From the NCBI GenBank assembly GCA_005239435.1, contig SZNP01000011.1:62001-126000 (forward strand): 64,000 bases of DNA. Direction: 5' to 3'. A program made the translations under genes and the position numbers. The DNA comes from Halorussus salinisoli. Its GTDB lineage: Archaea > Halobacteriota > Halobacteria > Halobacteriales > Haladaptataceae. The notes beneath the pieces were generated by a model. The model had not been told where the DNA came from. It saw only the letters and a program-made list of their open reading frames with translations, and ran no database searches. This document shows, piece by piece, positions 9,379 through 18,708 of the stretch; positions within the stretch are counted from its first letter, which is position 1, and every line of letters starts with the position of its first letter.

Positions 9379-9696
9379 CGTTAGGGATACGGCACACCGG
9401 ATGACTCCATATTCTCTGCCTGTTTCCATGTAGTACTCCCGTGAGAGTCGGCACAGCTCGAAATTCGAGGCGCTCGACGTCCCATCGACGACCCGGAATC
9501 GAGAACGCAACACCGTTCCTCGATCCATCTCGTCTCGGTCACCGTTGAGCAAGCGTCCACCGGTGGTACCTCATTTTCCTCACTAGTACCCGGTCTACCC
9601 TTTCAAAGCATTTCTTTCGTAACCCACACGCCATTCGTACGTATAATTATAGTTGACATACTGTCAAACGCTCCCTTGCTCGTGTTAACTCACCCC

Positions 9697-9708
9697 AAAA
9701 TATATATG
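9697..9708 (+). promoter_or_regulatory. TATA-like box of the substrate-binding protein gene, with inverted repeat
   Basis: AAAATATATATG is a strong TATA-like element about 28-35 bp before the ATG at 9735. Between it and the start lies a perfect short inverted repeat GTGAG-TCTAT-CTCAC (9717-9731), well placed for a repressor. The remaining intergenic DNA (9379-9696) shows no gene. Confidence 0.5.
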
Positions 9709-9734
9709 GTGATAATGTGAGTCTATCTCACGTT

Positions 9735-11558
9735 ATGTCCGACCAAGAACGCAAAGCGCGAAGTATCGATAGACGGTGGTTTCTCCAAGGACTCGGTGTC
9801 GCGACGGCGACCGGATTAGCCGGCTGCGGTTCGTCCTCCGATGGTAGCGGTGACGAAAACTCTGGAGGGAATGAAAGCCCCGGGGAGAACGAGAACCTCG
9901 GGGAGAAGGTGCCGCCGATCGACATCGAGTACTGGTCCAACCTGGCCACGGTGACGAACTTCAGTGAAAGTGTTCTCCCCGGCTTCAAAAAAGACATCGA
10001 GGAGGCGATTGATCACGAGGTCAACGTGAAGCCGGTCGAATTCTCTTCGCAGGTCGATAACGTCATTAACGACACGCGATCGCACCAGCTCTCGTTCTGG
10101 GTCCACTTTAACGTTCCTGACCGACTGGATCCCCAGGAGATGACTCGGCGGTACTCCATCGACTGGGCAGGCACGACGGGTCGCGACAATCCGCCGCAGT
10201 TCGCTAACTGCGAGTACACGGACCTGGCGGTCGGTCAGGAAAGTGCCAAGACAGAAACAGAGCGGGAAGAGATGGTTCACAATGCACACTCGATCCTGAG
10301 CGAAGAACTGGCAACGATTCCAGTCGTGCCCAACCTCGAAATCAGCGCCGTGAACACAGACACCGTCGACGCTACCCCCGGTGGCGCGGGCCTCGGGCCG
10401 ATCAACCCCTCGGGATACATCAAAACCACACCGAAGGGCAAAGACACGCTTGTCGTTAACATCGATGCGAACTTCGTCCAGACGCTCAACTACCCGACGA
10501 TTGGGAGTTCGAACGTCCAGTCCTGGTGGAACCAACTCACCCACTCCGGACTGACGATGTACGACGAGAACTATGAACTGAAAAATATCCTTGCGAAGAG
10601 TATTGAGGTTAGCAACGAAGGGAGGACCATCACTGCGGAGCTGAAAGACGCCACGTTCCACAACGGCGACCCGATCACGTCCGAGGACGTGAAGTTCACC
10701 TTCGAGCAGTTGTCGAACAACCCAGGGTCGTACTCGATGGCCGGACAGCCCCCGTACGAATCGATCGAAATCATTGACGATCGGACGACCGAATTCAACT
10801 TCTCGGAGCCGTTCTTGGCGATGAAAACGAAGACGATGGCGCGCTGGGGAATCTTCCACAAGGAAACGTGGGTCAACGGCGGCGGAGATAAGAACCCCGA
10901 GGATTTCGAGTTCGATCCGTTCGTCGGCTCGGGACCGTTCACTGTGGAGAACTTCCAAGCCGGCCAGAGTATCGAACTGTCGCCCCATGACGATCACCCC
11001 GTCTTCTCTCCGGATCACAACCTATTCTTCCGCGTGTATCAAGATCAGACCTCGATGGTCGAAGCGTTCCTTTCTGACGAAGTCGACTACATTACGGGCG
11101 TTTCGCCGGGGTCGATCGACCGGATTACGGGGCAGAAAGAGAATAGCGAAATCATCTCGGAGACAGGCTTCTTGCCGTACCTTCTCTACCCGCAGACGTC
11201 GTTCGCCCCGATGAAGTTCCGCGAAATGCGCAAGGCTATTGGGACGGCCATCAACAGGGACAAGGCGAATCAGCTTGGCTACAATGGTCGATCCGAGCCA
11301 GCGATGTTCTCGACGCCGTTGATGGAAAACCACCCGTATCGACCCTCGGAAGACACGCTTACGAAATTCACCGACGACCCGCAGGGCGATTCGGAGGCTG
11401 CCCGCAAGGCGCTAACCGATGCCGGTTGGGGCTGGGACAGCAACGGAAACCTCCGATATCCCTCGGACGCCGATCTCTCGGCGCGATGGCCCAAAGAGTC
11501 GGTGCCGCAGCCGGAAGACTTCCCCTGCATCGACGGAGAAGGAAATTACAAGGAATAA
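9735..11558 (+). CDS. ABC transporter substrate-binding lipoprotein (family 5, lobes apparently permuted)
   Basis: A 607-residue Tat-exported lipoprotein: DRRWFLQ (12-18), a hydrophobic core and lipobox LAGC with Cys31. I chose the ATG at 9735, which puts the twin-arginine near the N-terminus; an in-frame GTG at 9717 is possible. Family 5 proteins normally begin with an LVV-x-D strand followed by an FHNGDPITSEDV-type motif. Here that block is at about 238-330, while residues 62-215 resemble the family's usual C-terminal lobe (an RLDP motif, TEREEMVHNAHSIL, then IPVVP). The chain ends at the usual mid-protein point (ARKALTDAGW). It captures substrate for the divergent permease/ATPase operon, probably a peptide or peptide-like compound. 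Confidence 0.88.
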   Translation: MSDQERKARSIDRRWFLQGLGVATATGLAGCGSSSDGSGDENSGGNESPGENENLGEKVPPIDIEYWSNLATVTNFSESVLPGFKKDIEEAIDHEVNVKPVEFSSQVDNVINDTRSHQLSFWVHFNVPDRLDPQEMTRRYSIDWAGTTGRDNPPQFANCEYTDLAVGQESAKTETEREEMVHNAHSILSEELATIPVVPNLEISAVNTDTVDATPGGAGLGPINPSGYIKTTPKGKDTLVVNIDANFVQTLNYPTIGSSNVQSWWNQLTHSGLTMYDENYELKNILAKSIEVSNEGRTITAELKDATFHNGDPITSEDVKFTFEQLSNNPGSYSMAGQPPYESIEIIDDRTTEFNFSEPFLAMKTKTMARWGIFHKETWVNGGGDKNPEDFEFDPFVGSGPFTVENFQAGQSIELSPHDDHPVFSPDHNLFFRVYQDQTSMVEAFLSDEVDYITGVSPGSIDRITGQKENSEIISETGFLPYLLYPQTSFAPMKFREMRKAIGTAINRDKANQLGYNGRSEPAMFSTPLMENHPYRPSEDTLTKFTDDPQGDSEAARKALTDAGWGWDSNGNLRYPSDADLSARWPKESVPQPEDFPCIDGEGNYKE

Positions 11559-11635
11559 GACGGGATGTCGCCGAAGAAGCCACTACTCAAGGAACGTGAT
11601 TCGGCAGGCGCACTCCCTCGGGGGAGGTCGCACCG

Positions 11636-12076
11636 ATGAGCGAAGGGTTAGAGGATTTCGAGATGCGAGTCCGGTTCGAGGAGGCTGATCCACAAGGAGT
11701 CGTGTTCTTCGGGAACTACTTCACCTACCAGGACGAGACGTTGTACGAATACCTCCGCGAGATCGGCTATCCCAATGAGCGACTCCAGTCTGAGGGATGG
11801 GACGTACACGTCGTCCACGCGGAAATGGACTTCAAAGGATCGGCACGGTTCGAGGACACGATATCCAACTCGCTAACGGTCACGGAGATCGGTGAGAGCA
11901 GCATTACCGTCGAATACAGCGTCCGCTCATCTGAGAGCGGCGACCTACTGGCGAGTGGCGAAGTCGTCTACGTAGCCGTCGATGCTGATGGTCATCCAAC
12001 CAGCGTCTCGTCTGAATTCAGGGCCGCGGTACGGGACTATCAGGGCGAACCATCCGACGTGTTCTCCGGGAAATAA
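11636..12076 (+). CDS. 4-hydroxybenzoyl-CoA thioesterase-type (hot-dog) acyl-CoA thioesterase
   Basis: A 146-residue hot-dog-fold protein, normal for YbgC/4HBT thioesterases. The active-site loop EEADPQGVVFFGNYF (16-30) carries the family's Asp (Asp18) and the G-x-V-x-x-x-x-Y pattern. No signal or membrane segment is present. It follows the substrate-binding protein gene by 77 bp on the same strand and could release a free acid from a CoA thioester made by the nearby CoA-transferases. Substrate unknown. Confidence 0.85.
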   Translation: MSEGLEDFEMRVRFEEADPQGVVFFGNYFTYQDETLYEYLREIGYPNERLQSEGWDVHVVHAEMDFKGSARFEDTISNSLTVTEIGESSITVEYSVRSSESGDLLASGEVVYVAVDADGHPTSVSSEFRAAVRDYQGEPSDVFSGK

Positions 12077-12242
12077 TTGGAGTCCCACCGGACTTACTGC
12101 TCCGGCGGGCGTCTAATCGGTTTAGGGAACCGGTTTTCGAGACGAGTGCGAACGGAAAGCACCGTCCAGTACGGGTGTAGACGCGAGATAACGCGAGGAA
12201 GAACGAAGATGGGGTAGAAAGGGGGGCAATAGCCGCGACGGG

Positions 12243-14294
12243 TCACATACTGAGGTGGTAGTTACCTAGCTGTGTCACCGTCATCGTGCTGTTTGGGGGG
12301 ACGACAATCGTGGTCGTGTCGGTGTCGATCAGCGCGGGGCCGTTGAGTTCGTGGCCTGGCGAGAGCGACTCGCCCCGATACGCTGGCGACGAGCGCAGTT
12401 CGTCGTCGAAGTAGGCCTCGCGCTGCTCGTGGCGCGCAGTTTCGACCGATTCCGACGTATCTGCCGTGGCGACATCCGTTTCGCTCTTGCCGACGGCCTC
12501 GACGCGCCAGTAGAGGAACTCGATCTCCTGATCGAGTTGCTTGTATTTGTACGTCTCGTGGTGCTTTTCATGGAAGCGATCGACGAGCTCTGCCTGCACA
12601 TCGCTGTCGACCCGGTCGGCTGGCAACGGGACCTGGAGTTCCCAAGACTGCTGTGGGTACCGCGCTTCGACGTAATAGTTAGTTAGTCGATTGTCCTCCG
12701 AGATCCCAACGCGGCTGAAGAACTCCTCGGCTTGCAGTGACAGGTCGGTGAGCGTCTGGTTGATGCCCTCGAAGTCGAATTGGTCACTGGTCGTGAAGTG
12801 GCTGGCGGAGAAGTCCCTCCGGATGTCGGAGATGATTCCGCCGACGGCGCTCACGACTCCAGCGTTTTCCGGGAGCAGGATATCGTCGATCCGCAGTTCG
12901 CGGGCGAACTGCGCGGCGTGGAGTCCGAGTGCACCGCCACCGCCGGAGAGGACGTAGTTCTGCGGGTCAATCCCCCGCTCGACGGTGACGCCTTTGATCT
13001 CGTTCACCATGTTTTGCGTCGCAGTGAGGTACACAGCGTGAGCGGCCTCGGCGGTGTCGAGGTCGAGTTTTGCTCCGATTTGCTCATCGATAGCGGCCGC
13101 CGCTGCATCGCGGCTAATCGGCATATCACCGCCGAGGAAATAGTTCTCGTTCACGTAGCCGAGGACGACCGCGGCGTCAGTGACGGTTGGATCAGAGCCG
13201 CCCTGGGGATAGCACGCGGGGCCCGGATCTGAGCCCGCGCTCTCCGGGCCGACGTGTAACAGTCCGCCTTCATCGACGTACGCGATGCTGCCACCACCGG
13301 AACCGATACTCTTCACGTCGACTTTCTCGATCCCCAGCACGTTATCCCCGACCTTGGCCTCTCGCGTCCGGGGAATCGTTCCATCCTGAATTACGCCCAT
13401 GTCGAGGCTGGTCCCGCCCATGTCGAGGGCGAGGACGTCAGTGTGGCCGAGATCTGCTTGGACGAGTTCCCGTGCAGCGACGGGAAACATCGTTGGTCCC
13501 GAGTCGACGGTCCAGACCGGTGTCTCGATGATCTCCTCGACAGGCATGACTCCGCCGTTTGCCGAAATGATCAGTGGCTCGCCTCGGAAACCGGCTTGCG
13601 TGAGCCGTTCTTTTAGACGGGTGAGGTAATCACCGACGACCTCGTACAAGGACGCGTCGATGGCCGTCGAGGACGTTCGACGGTACTCCCGGATGATGGG
13701 GTTAACTTCGTGGCTGAGCGAGTACTCCAGTTCCGGAGCCAGTTCGTCGAGCAATTCGCCGATACGTTGTTCGTGGGCCGGATTGACGTGGGCCCAGAGC
13801 AACGATACAGCAACAGCATCGACGTCCGTCTCCGCGATCCGTCGGATTTTTTCCCGGACGGTGTCCTCGTTTAGCGGAGTGACGACCGCTCCTTGCGCAT
13901 CGATTCGCTCCTCCACGCCGAAAGTGAGCGACCGTGGGACGTACGGTTCCGGGTACTCCACGTCCCAGTCGAACGGATCCTTCTTTCCGCCTTCCCTGAA
14001 CATGAGGACGTCCTCAAATCCCGCGGTACAGAGGAGTGAGGTCGATGCGACCGTGTCCTCGATAATCGCGTTGGTCGCGATAGTCGTTCCATGAATTAAT
14101 CGATCGGTGTCGGCGAGGAAGTTCGAAACCGACACATTGTACGCCTGGGCGGCTTTTTCACAGGCCTCGAACACCCCGTCAGTCAAATCTCCGTACGTCG
14201 TCGGCGCTTTGAACGAGCCGGTACGGCCGTTCCCGTCACGCACGTACAGATCGGTGAACGTGCCACCGATGTCGATCGCGAGCGTGTACTTCAT
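12243..14294 (-). CDS. hyuA: Hydantoinase/oxoprolinase family protein, subunit A
   Basis: A 683-residue protein of the HyuA/5-oxoprolinase/acetone-carboxylase-beta family. The ASKHA-type phosphate-binding motif DIGGTFTD is at 8-15, with further glycine-rich nucleotide motifs (LALDMGGTSLDMG, SIGSGGGSIA) in the middle. The family uses ATP to open cyclic amides such as 5-oxoproline or N-methylhydantoin. Its start overlaps the stop of hyuB (TAATG), so the subunits are coupled. The exact substrate is not readable; peptide uptake and a peptidase nearby make 5-oxoproline plausible, while the CoA genes suggest something else. Confidence 0.9.
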   Translation of the reverse strand: MKYTLAIDIGGTFTDLYVRDGNGRTGSFKAPTTYGDLTDGVFEACEKAAQAYNVSVSNFLADTDRLIHGTTIATNAIIEDTVASTSLLCTAGFEDVLMFREGGKKDPFDWDVEYPEPYVPRSLTFGVEERIDAQGAVVTPLNEDTVREKIRRIAETDVDAVAVSLLWAHVNPAHEQRIGELLDELAPELEYSLSHEVNPIIREYRRTSSTAIDASLYEVVGDYLTRLKERLTQAGFRGEPLIISANGGVMPVEEIIETPVWTVDSGPTMFPVAARELVQADLGHTDVLALDMGGTSLDMGVIQDGTIPRTREAKVGDNVLGIEKVDVKSIGSGGGSIAYVDEGGLLHVGPESAGSDPGPACYPQGGSDPTVTDAAVVLGYVNENYFLGGDMPISRDAAAAAIDEQIGAKLDLDTAEAAHAVYLTATQNMVNEIKGVTVERGIDPQNYVLSGGGGALGLHAAQFARELRIDDILLPENAGVVSAVGGIISDIRRDFSASHFTTSDQFDFEGINQTLTDLSLQAEEFFSRVGISEDNRLTNYYVEARYPQQSWELQVPLPADRVDSDVQAELVDRFHEKHHETYKYKQLDQEIEFLYWRVEAVGKSETDVATADTSESVETARHEQREAYFDDELRSSPAYRGESLSPGHELNGPALIDTDTTTIVVPPNSTMTVTQLGNYHLSM

Positions 14295-16072
14295 TACGAA
14301 CTCACCTCCTCGTCGCGAACGATAATGTCGCCGTCGTCCGTCTCGGTGATTTCGACTCCATACGTCTCCTCTGCCCGGTCGATGGAGATGAGTCCTGCTT
14401 CAACGTCCGCGCGAACCAGTTCCGGGTCTCGTTCGGTCGGGTCACCGTATCCACCACCACCGGGGAGAACACCGATGACGAACTCGCCGGGGTCGAGTTC
14501 CTCCACGCCCGGGGAGCTGAGCTCCTCAACCTCGCCGTCCGTGGTCCGTTTTTTGACCGCGGCTGAAGCACCCGACTCGCCGCCGTTGATGCCTTTCGGG
14601 GGGTACTTGAATCCGGTACCGTGAAACGCCACGGTCATCGAGCCCTCGTGGGGACCGTACTCGACAATACCGCTCGAACTTCCGCGCCACGTACCCGCCC
14701 CTTCCGTGTCCGGGAGGAGATGGTTTCGCCGGACGAGGATCGGATACTTCTGCTCGTCAACCTCGACGCTGTCGCGGTACAGGACTCCGCAGGTGTCGGG
14801 AGTGCCGTACGTGACCCATCCGTCGTGTCCGTGGACCGCGCCACCGCCACCGCCGGTGAAAAACAGTTGGTTAGCGTACTGCTCTCCGTCCCGACGGTCG
14901 TCGAACCCCGAGATGACGCCCCAGTTCGGGGGCATCGCCGCGTTCCCCTCGGCGAATCCGTACGGTTCTCCGAGTTCCCCGAATGCGGCCCGAACGGCGT
15001 TGAAGAGCATGTCGTTCACGTTTGAAGTGGCGCAGGACGTGCCGACTGGATACTCTGGCTTCCCGACAACTTTGCCTTCATCCATCTCCAAATCTATCCG
15101 GCTGATACTTCCGTGGTTGTGGGGGAGATCGGGGTCAAGATTACAGAACACACCCCCGTAAGCGGACGACGTCACAGTCGCCTCGGACAAGTTCACCCCC
15201 GCGGGAATGTTGTCGATGTTGTCCGTGAAGTCCACCAAGATACGCCCTTTGTCTGGCTTGATCGAGACGTCGACCGTGATCGGAATCCCTTCGGGCGCGG
15301 CATCGTTGTAGTAGATCGGGTCGTGGTATGTGGTGTACGAGAAGTCTGCTTCGGGAAGGCGTCCGATCTCTTTGATCATCATTTCCTCACCGTAGCGGAG
15401 CCACTCTTCGATGAACGCTTTGATTACGTTGGTTCCGTACTCCTCGCAGAGTTCCTGGATTCGCTCTTCTCCAGTTCGGACTGCAGAGGTCTGGGCGAGA
15501 TAGTCGCCGTACCATTGGGTTTCGCCCGCTCGAATGTTCAGTTTGCACATCCGAACGATATCGTCCTTGTCTTCGTAGTCCTCTTGAATGCGCACCGCTG
15601 GGAAGTGTGGACCCTCTTGATAGATTGTCTCCGCATTTTGCAGATAGGTGGTCGGTTCTGGGGCGCCTACGTCGGCCTGGTGAGCCCGATTTATCGACCA
15701 AAATAACGGCTCTCCGTCGAAGAACACCGGCGCGTACAGCGTGTAGTCTGCGTGATGCGTGTTGCCAGCGTAGGGCGAGTTGGTCAGAAAGCAGTCCCCG
15801 GGCGAGATATCGTCAAATTTCTCGAGCGTATACTGCGGATGAAAGTGAATGTTGGCGAGGTGGACAGGGAGCCCTTCGTCGATCATGAACGTCCGCCCGT
15901 CGTACAGGGTGATTCCCGAGGAGAAATCGCGTGCTGCATTGATGACGGCGGAACGGGCTGATCGGAGCAGCGACTGAGTCATTTCCCTGGAAATGGACTC
16001 AAATTTCTTCGCAAGGACTGTTACTAGGTACGGTTCGATTTCTGCCGATGCAGATTGATCGTCGTTTCTCAT
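14294..16072 (-). CDS. hyuB: Hydantoinase/oxoprolinase family protein, subunit B
   Basis: A 592-residue HyuB subunit, normal length. Visible family blocks include SPGDCFLTNSPYAGNTHH, FWSINRAHQADVG and, near the C-terminus, FVIGVLPGGGGYGDPTERDP. These match the B subunit of 5-oxoprolinases and N-methylhydantoinases. It is the first gene of a two-gene unit with hyuA. An aminotransferase lies about 230 bp upstream on the same strand. The final 40 residues are acidic, as usual in haloarchaea. Confidence 0.9.
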   Translation of the reverse strand: MRNDDQSASAEIEPYLVTVLAKKFESISREMTQSLLRSARSAVINAARDFSSGITLYDGRTFMIDEGLPVHLANIHFHPQYTLEKFDDISPGDCFLTNSPYAGNTHHADYTLYAPVFFDGEPLFWSINRAHQADVGAPEPTTYLQNAETIYQEGPHFPAVRIQEDYEDKDDIVRMCKLNIRAGETQWYGDYLAQTSAVRTGEERIQELCEEYGTNVIKAFIEEWLRYGEEMMIKEIGRLPEADFSYTTYHDPIYYNDAAPEGIPITVDVSIKPDKGRILVDFTDNIDNIPAGVNLSEATVTSSAYGGVFCNLDPDLPHNHGSISRIDLEMDEGKVVGKPEYPVGTSCATSNVNDMLFNAVRAAFGELGEPYGFAEGNAAMPPNWGVISGFDDRRDGEQYANQLFFTGGGGGAVHGHDGWVTYGTPDTCGVLYRDSVEVDEQKYPILVRRNHLLPDTEGAGTWRGSSSGIVEYGPHEGSMTVAFHGTGFKYPPKGINGGESGASAAVKKRTTDGEVEELSSPGVEELDPGEFVIGVLPGGGGYGDPTERDPELVRADVEAGLISIDRAEETYGVEITETDDGDIIVRDEEVSS

Positions 16073-16303
16073 CCATCTACTATTTATAATAATGTGGTAT
16101 ATATGTTCGGATGCAAATGTCAGGAGTAACCAACTATTCGGCCACGTAAATCGCGCGGAGGTGGTGTATTGTAATATCCATTTGTAGTGGCGGCGGGCGA
16201 ACGTCTACTAACCGTATCTGGGGTCAGAATACCGGTGCAGGAACAGCAAATGCGACAGAAACTCGGCATCAAACAGTTGATTCCAACGGAACCGAACCGT
16301 TAT

Positions 16304-17677
16304 TCACGCCGACTGTGGGGGTAGTTCATCAATCGCATCGAGAATAATCTCGATTCCCGTTTCAGCTTGGCCTTGCGTAACAACCAGCGGAGGGAGAAGC
16401 CGTAGAACCTGACCGTACCGACCCGCTTTCCAGACGAGGACTCCATGCTCGTAGCAGTACTGTTGGATGTCGCTGACGACGTCCGAATCGGGGGTCCCGT
16501 CGGCGTCGACGAATTCGACGCCGATGAACAGTCCTTTCCCTCTAATTTCGCCGATTCGAGAGTTATTTTCGGTTCCCTCGCGAAGCCGAGATCGCATGTA
16601 TTCACCTACATCTCGAGCATGAGTCAGCAAGTCGTGGCTCTGAATGTATTCAATCGCGCGCGTCCCCGCGCGCATCGCTGGGAGAAATCCGCGGTACGTT
16701 CCGGCGTGTCCGCCAGCTTCCCACGTATCTAGATCCTCGTGGTACATCGTGGCAGAAAGCGGAAGCCCAATACCGCCGAGTGCTTTTGCCATCGGCATCA
16801 CGCTGGGGGTGACGTCGTACCAGTCACTTCCGAACCACTGACCGGTTCGACCGAGGCCTGCCTGGATTTCGTCTACGATTAACGGGATGTCGTGATTGTC
16901 TGCGATTTCGCTCAGCCCTGGCAGGAATCCTTCGGGTGGGGTGATTACTCCTCCCTCTCCCTGGATGGGTTCGACCCAGATACCGGCGGGATTCGTTACT
17001 CCACTGAACGGGTCGTTCAGAATAGAGCGGACCTCAGCCAGCGCCTCATCGACAGCTTCAGCACCGGATTTGCCTTGCAAATGGGGATACGGATACTTGG
17101 CGAAATGAACATTACTGAGAAGCGGAGTGTAGTCAGCTTTGTACTTTTTTCCGGCCGTGAGGCTCAGTGCGCCAGCGGTCCCTCCGTGATAACTTCCCCG
17201 AAACGCGATTAATCCGGTTCCGCCCGTATTGTATTTTGCCAGTTTGATTGTACCTTCGATGGCATCGCTCCCCGTCGGACCACCGAAGATGACGCGATTA
17301 TTGTCGGGGAGCGATCCGGGTGCGATCTCGTTCAACTTCTCGATGAGATTCATCCGGACCTCTGTCGGGAAATCGACCGTGTGTGCGAGTGTACCCAACT
17401 GTTCCTGGGCGGCCTCGAGAACGTACGGATTACTATGGCCGACATTGAGTACACCGATTCCAGCAAAGAAGTCGAGGAACGTATTGCCATCTACGTCACG
17501 GATAGTGGCTCCTTTTCCCTCTTTGAACGCCACAGGGATGTTTTTTGGATAGGCGACTGCATTCGATTCGCGCTGTCGTTGAGTTTCGAGTAACCGCTTC
17601 GAGTTCGGACCCGGAACTTGATCGACGTCTGGTGCGTCCGCAAAGTGCAAGTCACTAATGTCAGGACCAACGGCCAT
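16304..17677 (-). CDS. Class III pyridoxal-phosphate aminotransferase
   Basis: From MAVGPDISDL the protein has 457 residues. PLP-binding features are all present: GPTGSDAIEG phosphate-binding loop (about 133-142), a YHGGT motif (163-167), VDEIQAGLGRTG with Asp269 and Gln272, and Lys298 in MAKALGG for the Schiff base. The sequence style is closest to diaminobutyrate, 4-aminobutyrate or ornithine aminotransferases. It lies 78 bp after a crotonase and before hyuBA. It would turn an omega-amino acid into a semialdehyde, which the aldehyde dehydrogenase further along could oxidise (inference). Confidence 0.9.
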   Translation of the reverse strand: MAVGPDISDLHFADAPDVDQVPGPNSKRLLETQRQRESNAVAYPKNIPVAFKEGKGATIRDVDGNTFLDFFAGIGVLNVGHSNPYVLEAAQEQLGTLAHTVDFPTEVRMNLIEKLNEIAPGSLPDNNRVIFGGPTGSDAIEGTIKLAKYNTGGTGLIAFRGSYHGGTAGALSLTAGKKYKADYTPLLSNVHFAKYPYPHLQGKSGAEAVDEALAEVRSILNDPFSGVTNPAGIWVEPIQGEGGVITPPEGFLPGLSEIADNHDIPLIVDEIQAGLGRTGQWFGSDWYDVTPSVMPMAKALGGIGLPLSATMYHEDLDTWEAGGHAGTYRGFLPAMRAGTRAIEYIQSHDLLTHARDVGEYMRSRLREGTENNSRIGEIRGKGLFIGVEFVDADGTPDSDVVSDIQQYCYEHGVLVWKAGRYGQVLRLLPPLVVTQGQAETGIEIILDAIDELPPQSA

Positions 17678-17755
17678 ATGACGTATTCTCAAGGGCCCCT
17701 ATTATATTTTCCTAAAGTGGTAAAACACCATTCTGTACTCAACAACCGAGTTTAT

Positions 17756-18541
17756 TCAATCGTTCAAGAATTCGCCAACAAGTTCCTCTCGTTCTTCCGT
17801 CGCGAATTGCTCCCACCAGAGTTCGCGTTCGTGATTGTGGGCGGTTTCCAGATCCGAAGCCTCCACGCTATAGTTAATCGCTTTCTTCGAGTTCTTCACC
17901 GCAGTCCGACCTGTCCCTCGCACGTCGTCGGCGATTTTGTCGACGGTAGAGTCTAGTTCGTCGCGGTCAACGATCGAGTTGATGAAACCGATCTGATGCG
18001 CTTCTTCAGCGTCGATCAGGTTCGCGGTGAACACCAGCTCCTTCGTCTTGGCTTCGCCGATCAGTTGCGCGACGCGGTATGTGGATCCGCCGCTCGGGAT
18101 TTGTCCGATGTCGGTGACGGGAACGCCGAATTTGGCGTCCCGGACGGCGATACGGATATCACAGTAACTGGCGAGGATGAAGCCGCCCCCGACACAGTAT
18201 CCATTGATTTTAGCAACCGTCGGCGCGTGAAGGTTTCTCACTTCCTTGTAGACGCCCTCGAAGAACAGTTCCCGGCGGATCCGCTGTTTCGGATCGTGGT
18301 TTTCCGTAGGTCCGGCGTACTGCTCGATGTCTGCACCGCTACAGAAGGCCTTGTCACCTTCGCCTGTGATAACCACTAACTCCACCTCCCGGTGTAGTTG
18401 GAGTTCCGAAAATGCACGGGATAAATCGTGGTAAACTTCGCTGCTCAACGCGTTGTACTTTTCTGGACGTTGGACGGTGATTGTAGCGACCTTCTCCTGG
18501 AGTTCGACCGAAATGCTTCCATAGCCGTTGAAATAAGCCAT
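17756..18541 (-). CDS. Enoyl-CoA hydratase/isomerase (crotonase) family protein, second copy
   Basis: From MAYFNGYGSISV the protein has 261 residues; a longer frame adds 21 residues that do not fit the family. Oxyanion-hole segments are CSGADI (67-72) and GYCVGGG (114-120). As in the paralogue at 1091-1870, the two hydratase glutamates are replaced (Ile122 and Val142), and the TDIGQIP segment is conserved. It sits between a CoA-transferase and an aminotransferase on the same strand. The shared unusual active site suggests both copies do the same non-standard reaction on related acyl-CoAs. Confidence 0.85.
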   Translation of the reverse strand: MAYFNGYGSISVELQEKVATITVQRPEKYNALSSEVYHDLSRAFSELQLHREVELVVITGEGDKAFCSGADIEQYAGPTENHDPKQRIRRELFFEGVYKEVRNLHAPTVAKINGYCVGGGFILASYCDIRIAVRDAKFGVPVTDIGQIPSGGSTYRVAQLIGEAKTKELVFTANLIDAEEAHQIGFINSIVDRDELDSTVDKIADDVRGTGRTAVKNSKKAINYSVEASDLETAHNHERELWWEQFATEEREELVGEFLND

Positions 18542-18708
18542 GTGACTACCGTCACGTGAAAGTACCATATAGGTTCTGGAACGTAACATTTCGGGAGTGG
18601 GCACGCGAAAATCCGGTGCTGTGGTATCCCGCCCGCTTCCAAATACGTCGGCAGCAAATTCAGTACTTCGAGGTTAACGACGTGGTGAAGGTAAGAACAG
18701 CGGTGATA

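Noticed and set aside
9816..11018. 400-residue minus-strand open frame
   Set aside because: It is antisense to the substrate-binding protein gene, Arg/Val-rich, with no domain; a shadow caused by GC-rich codon use.
15113..15706. 197-residue open frame antisense to hyuB
   Set aside because: No family features; hyuB motifs are continuous on the minus strand.
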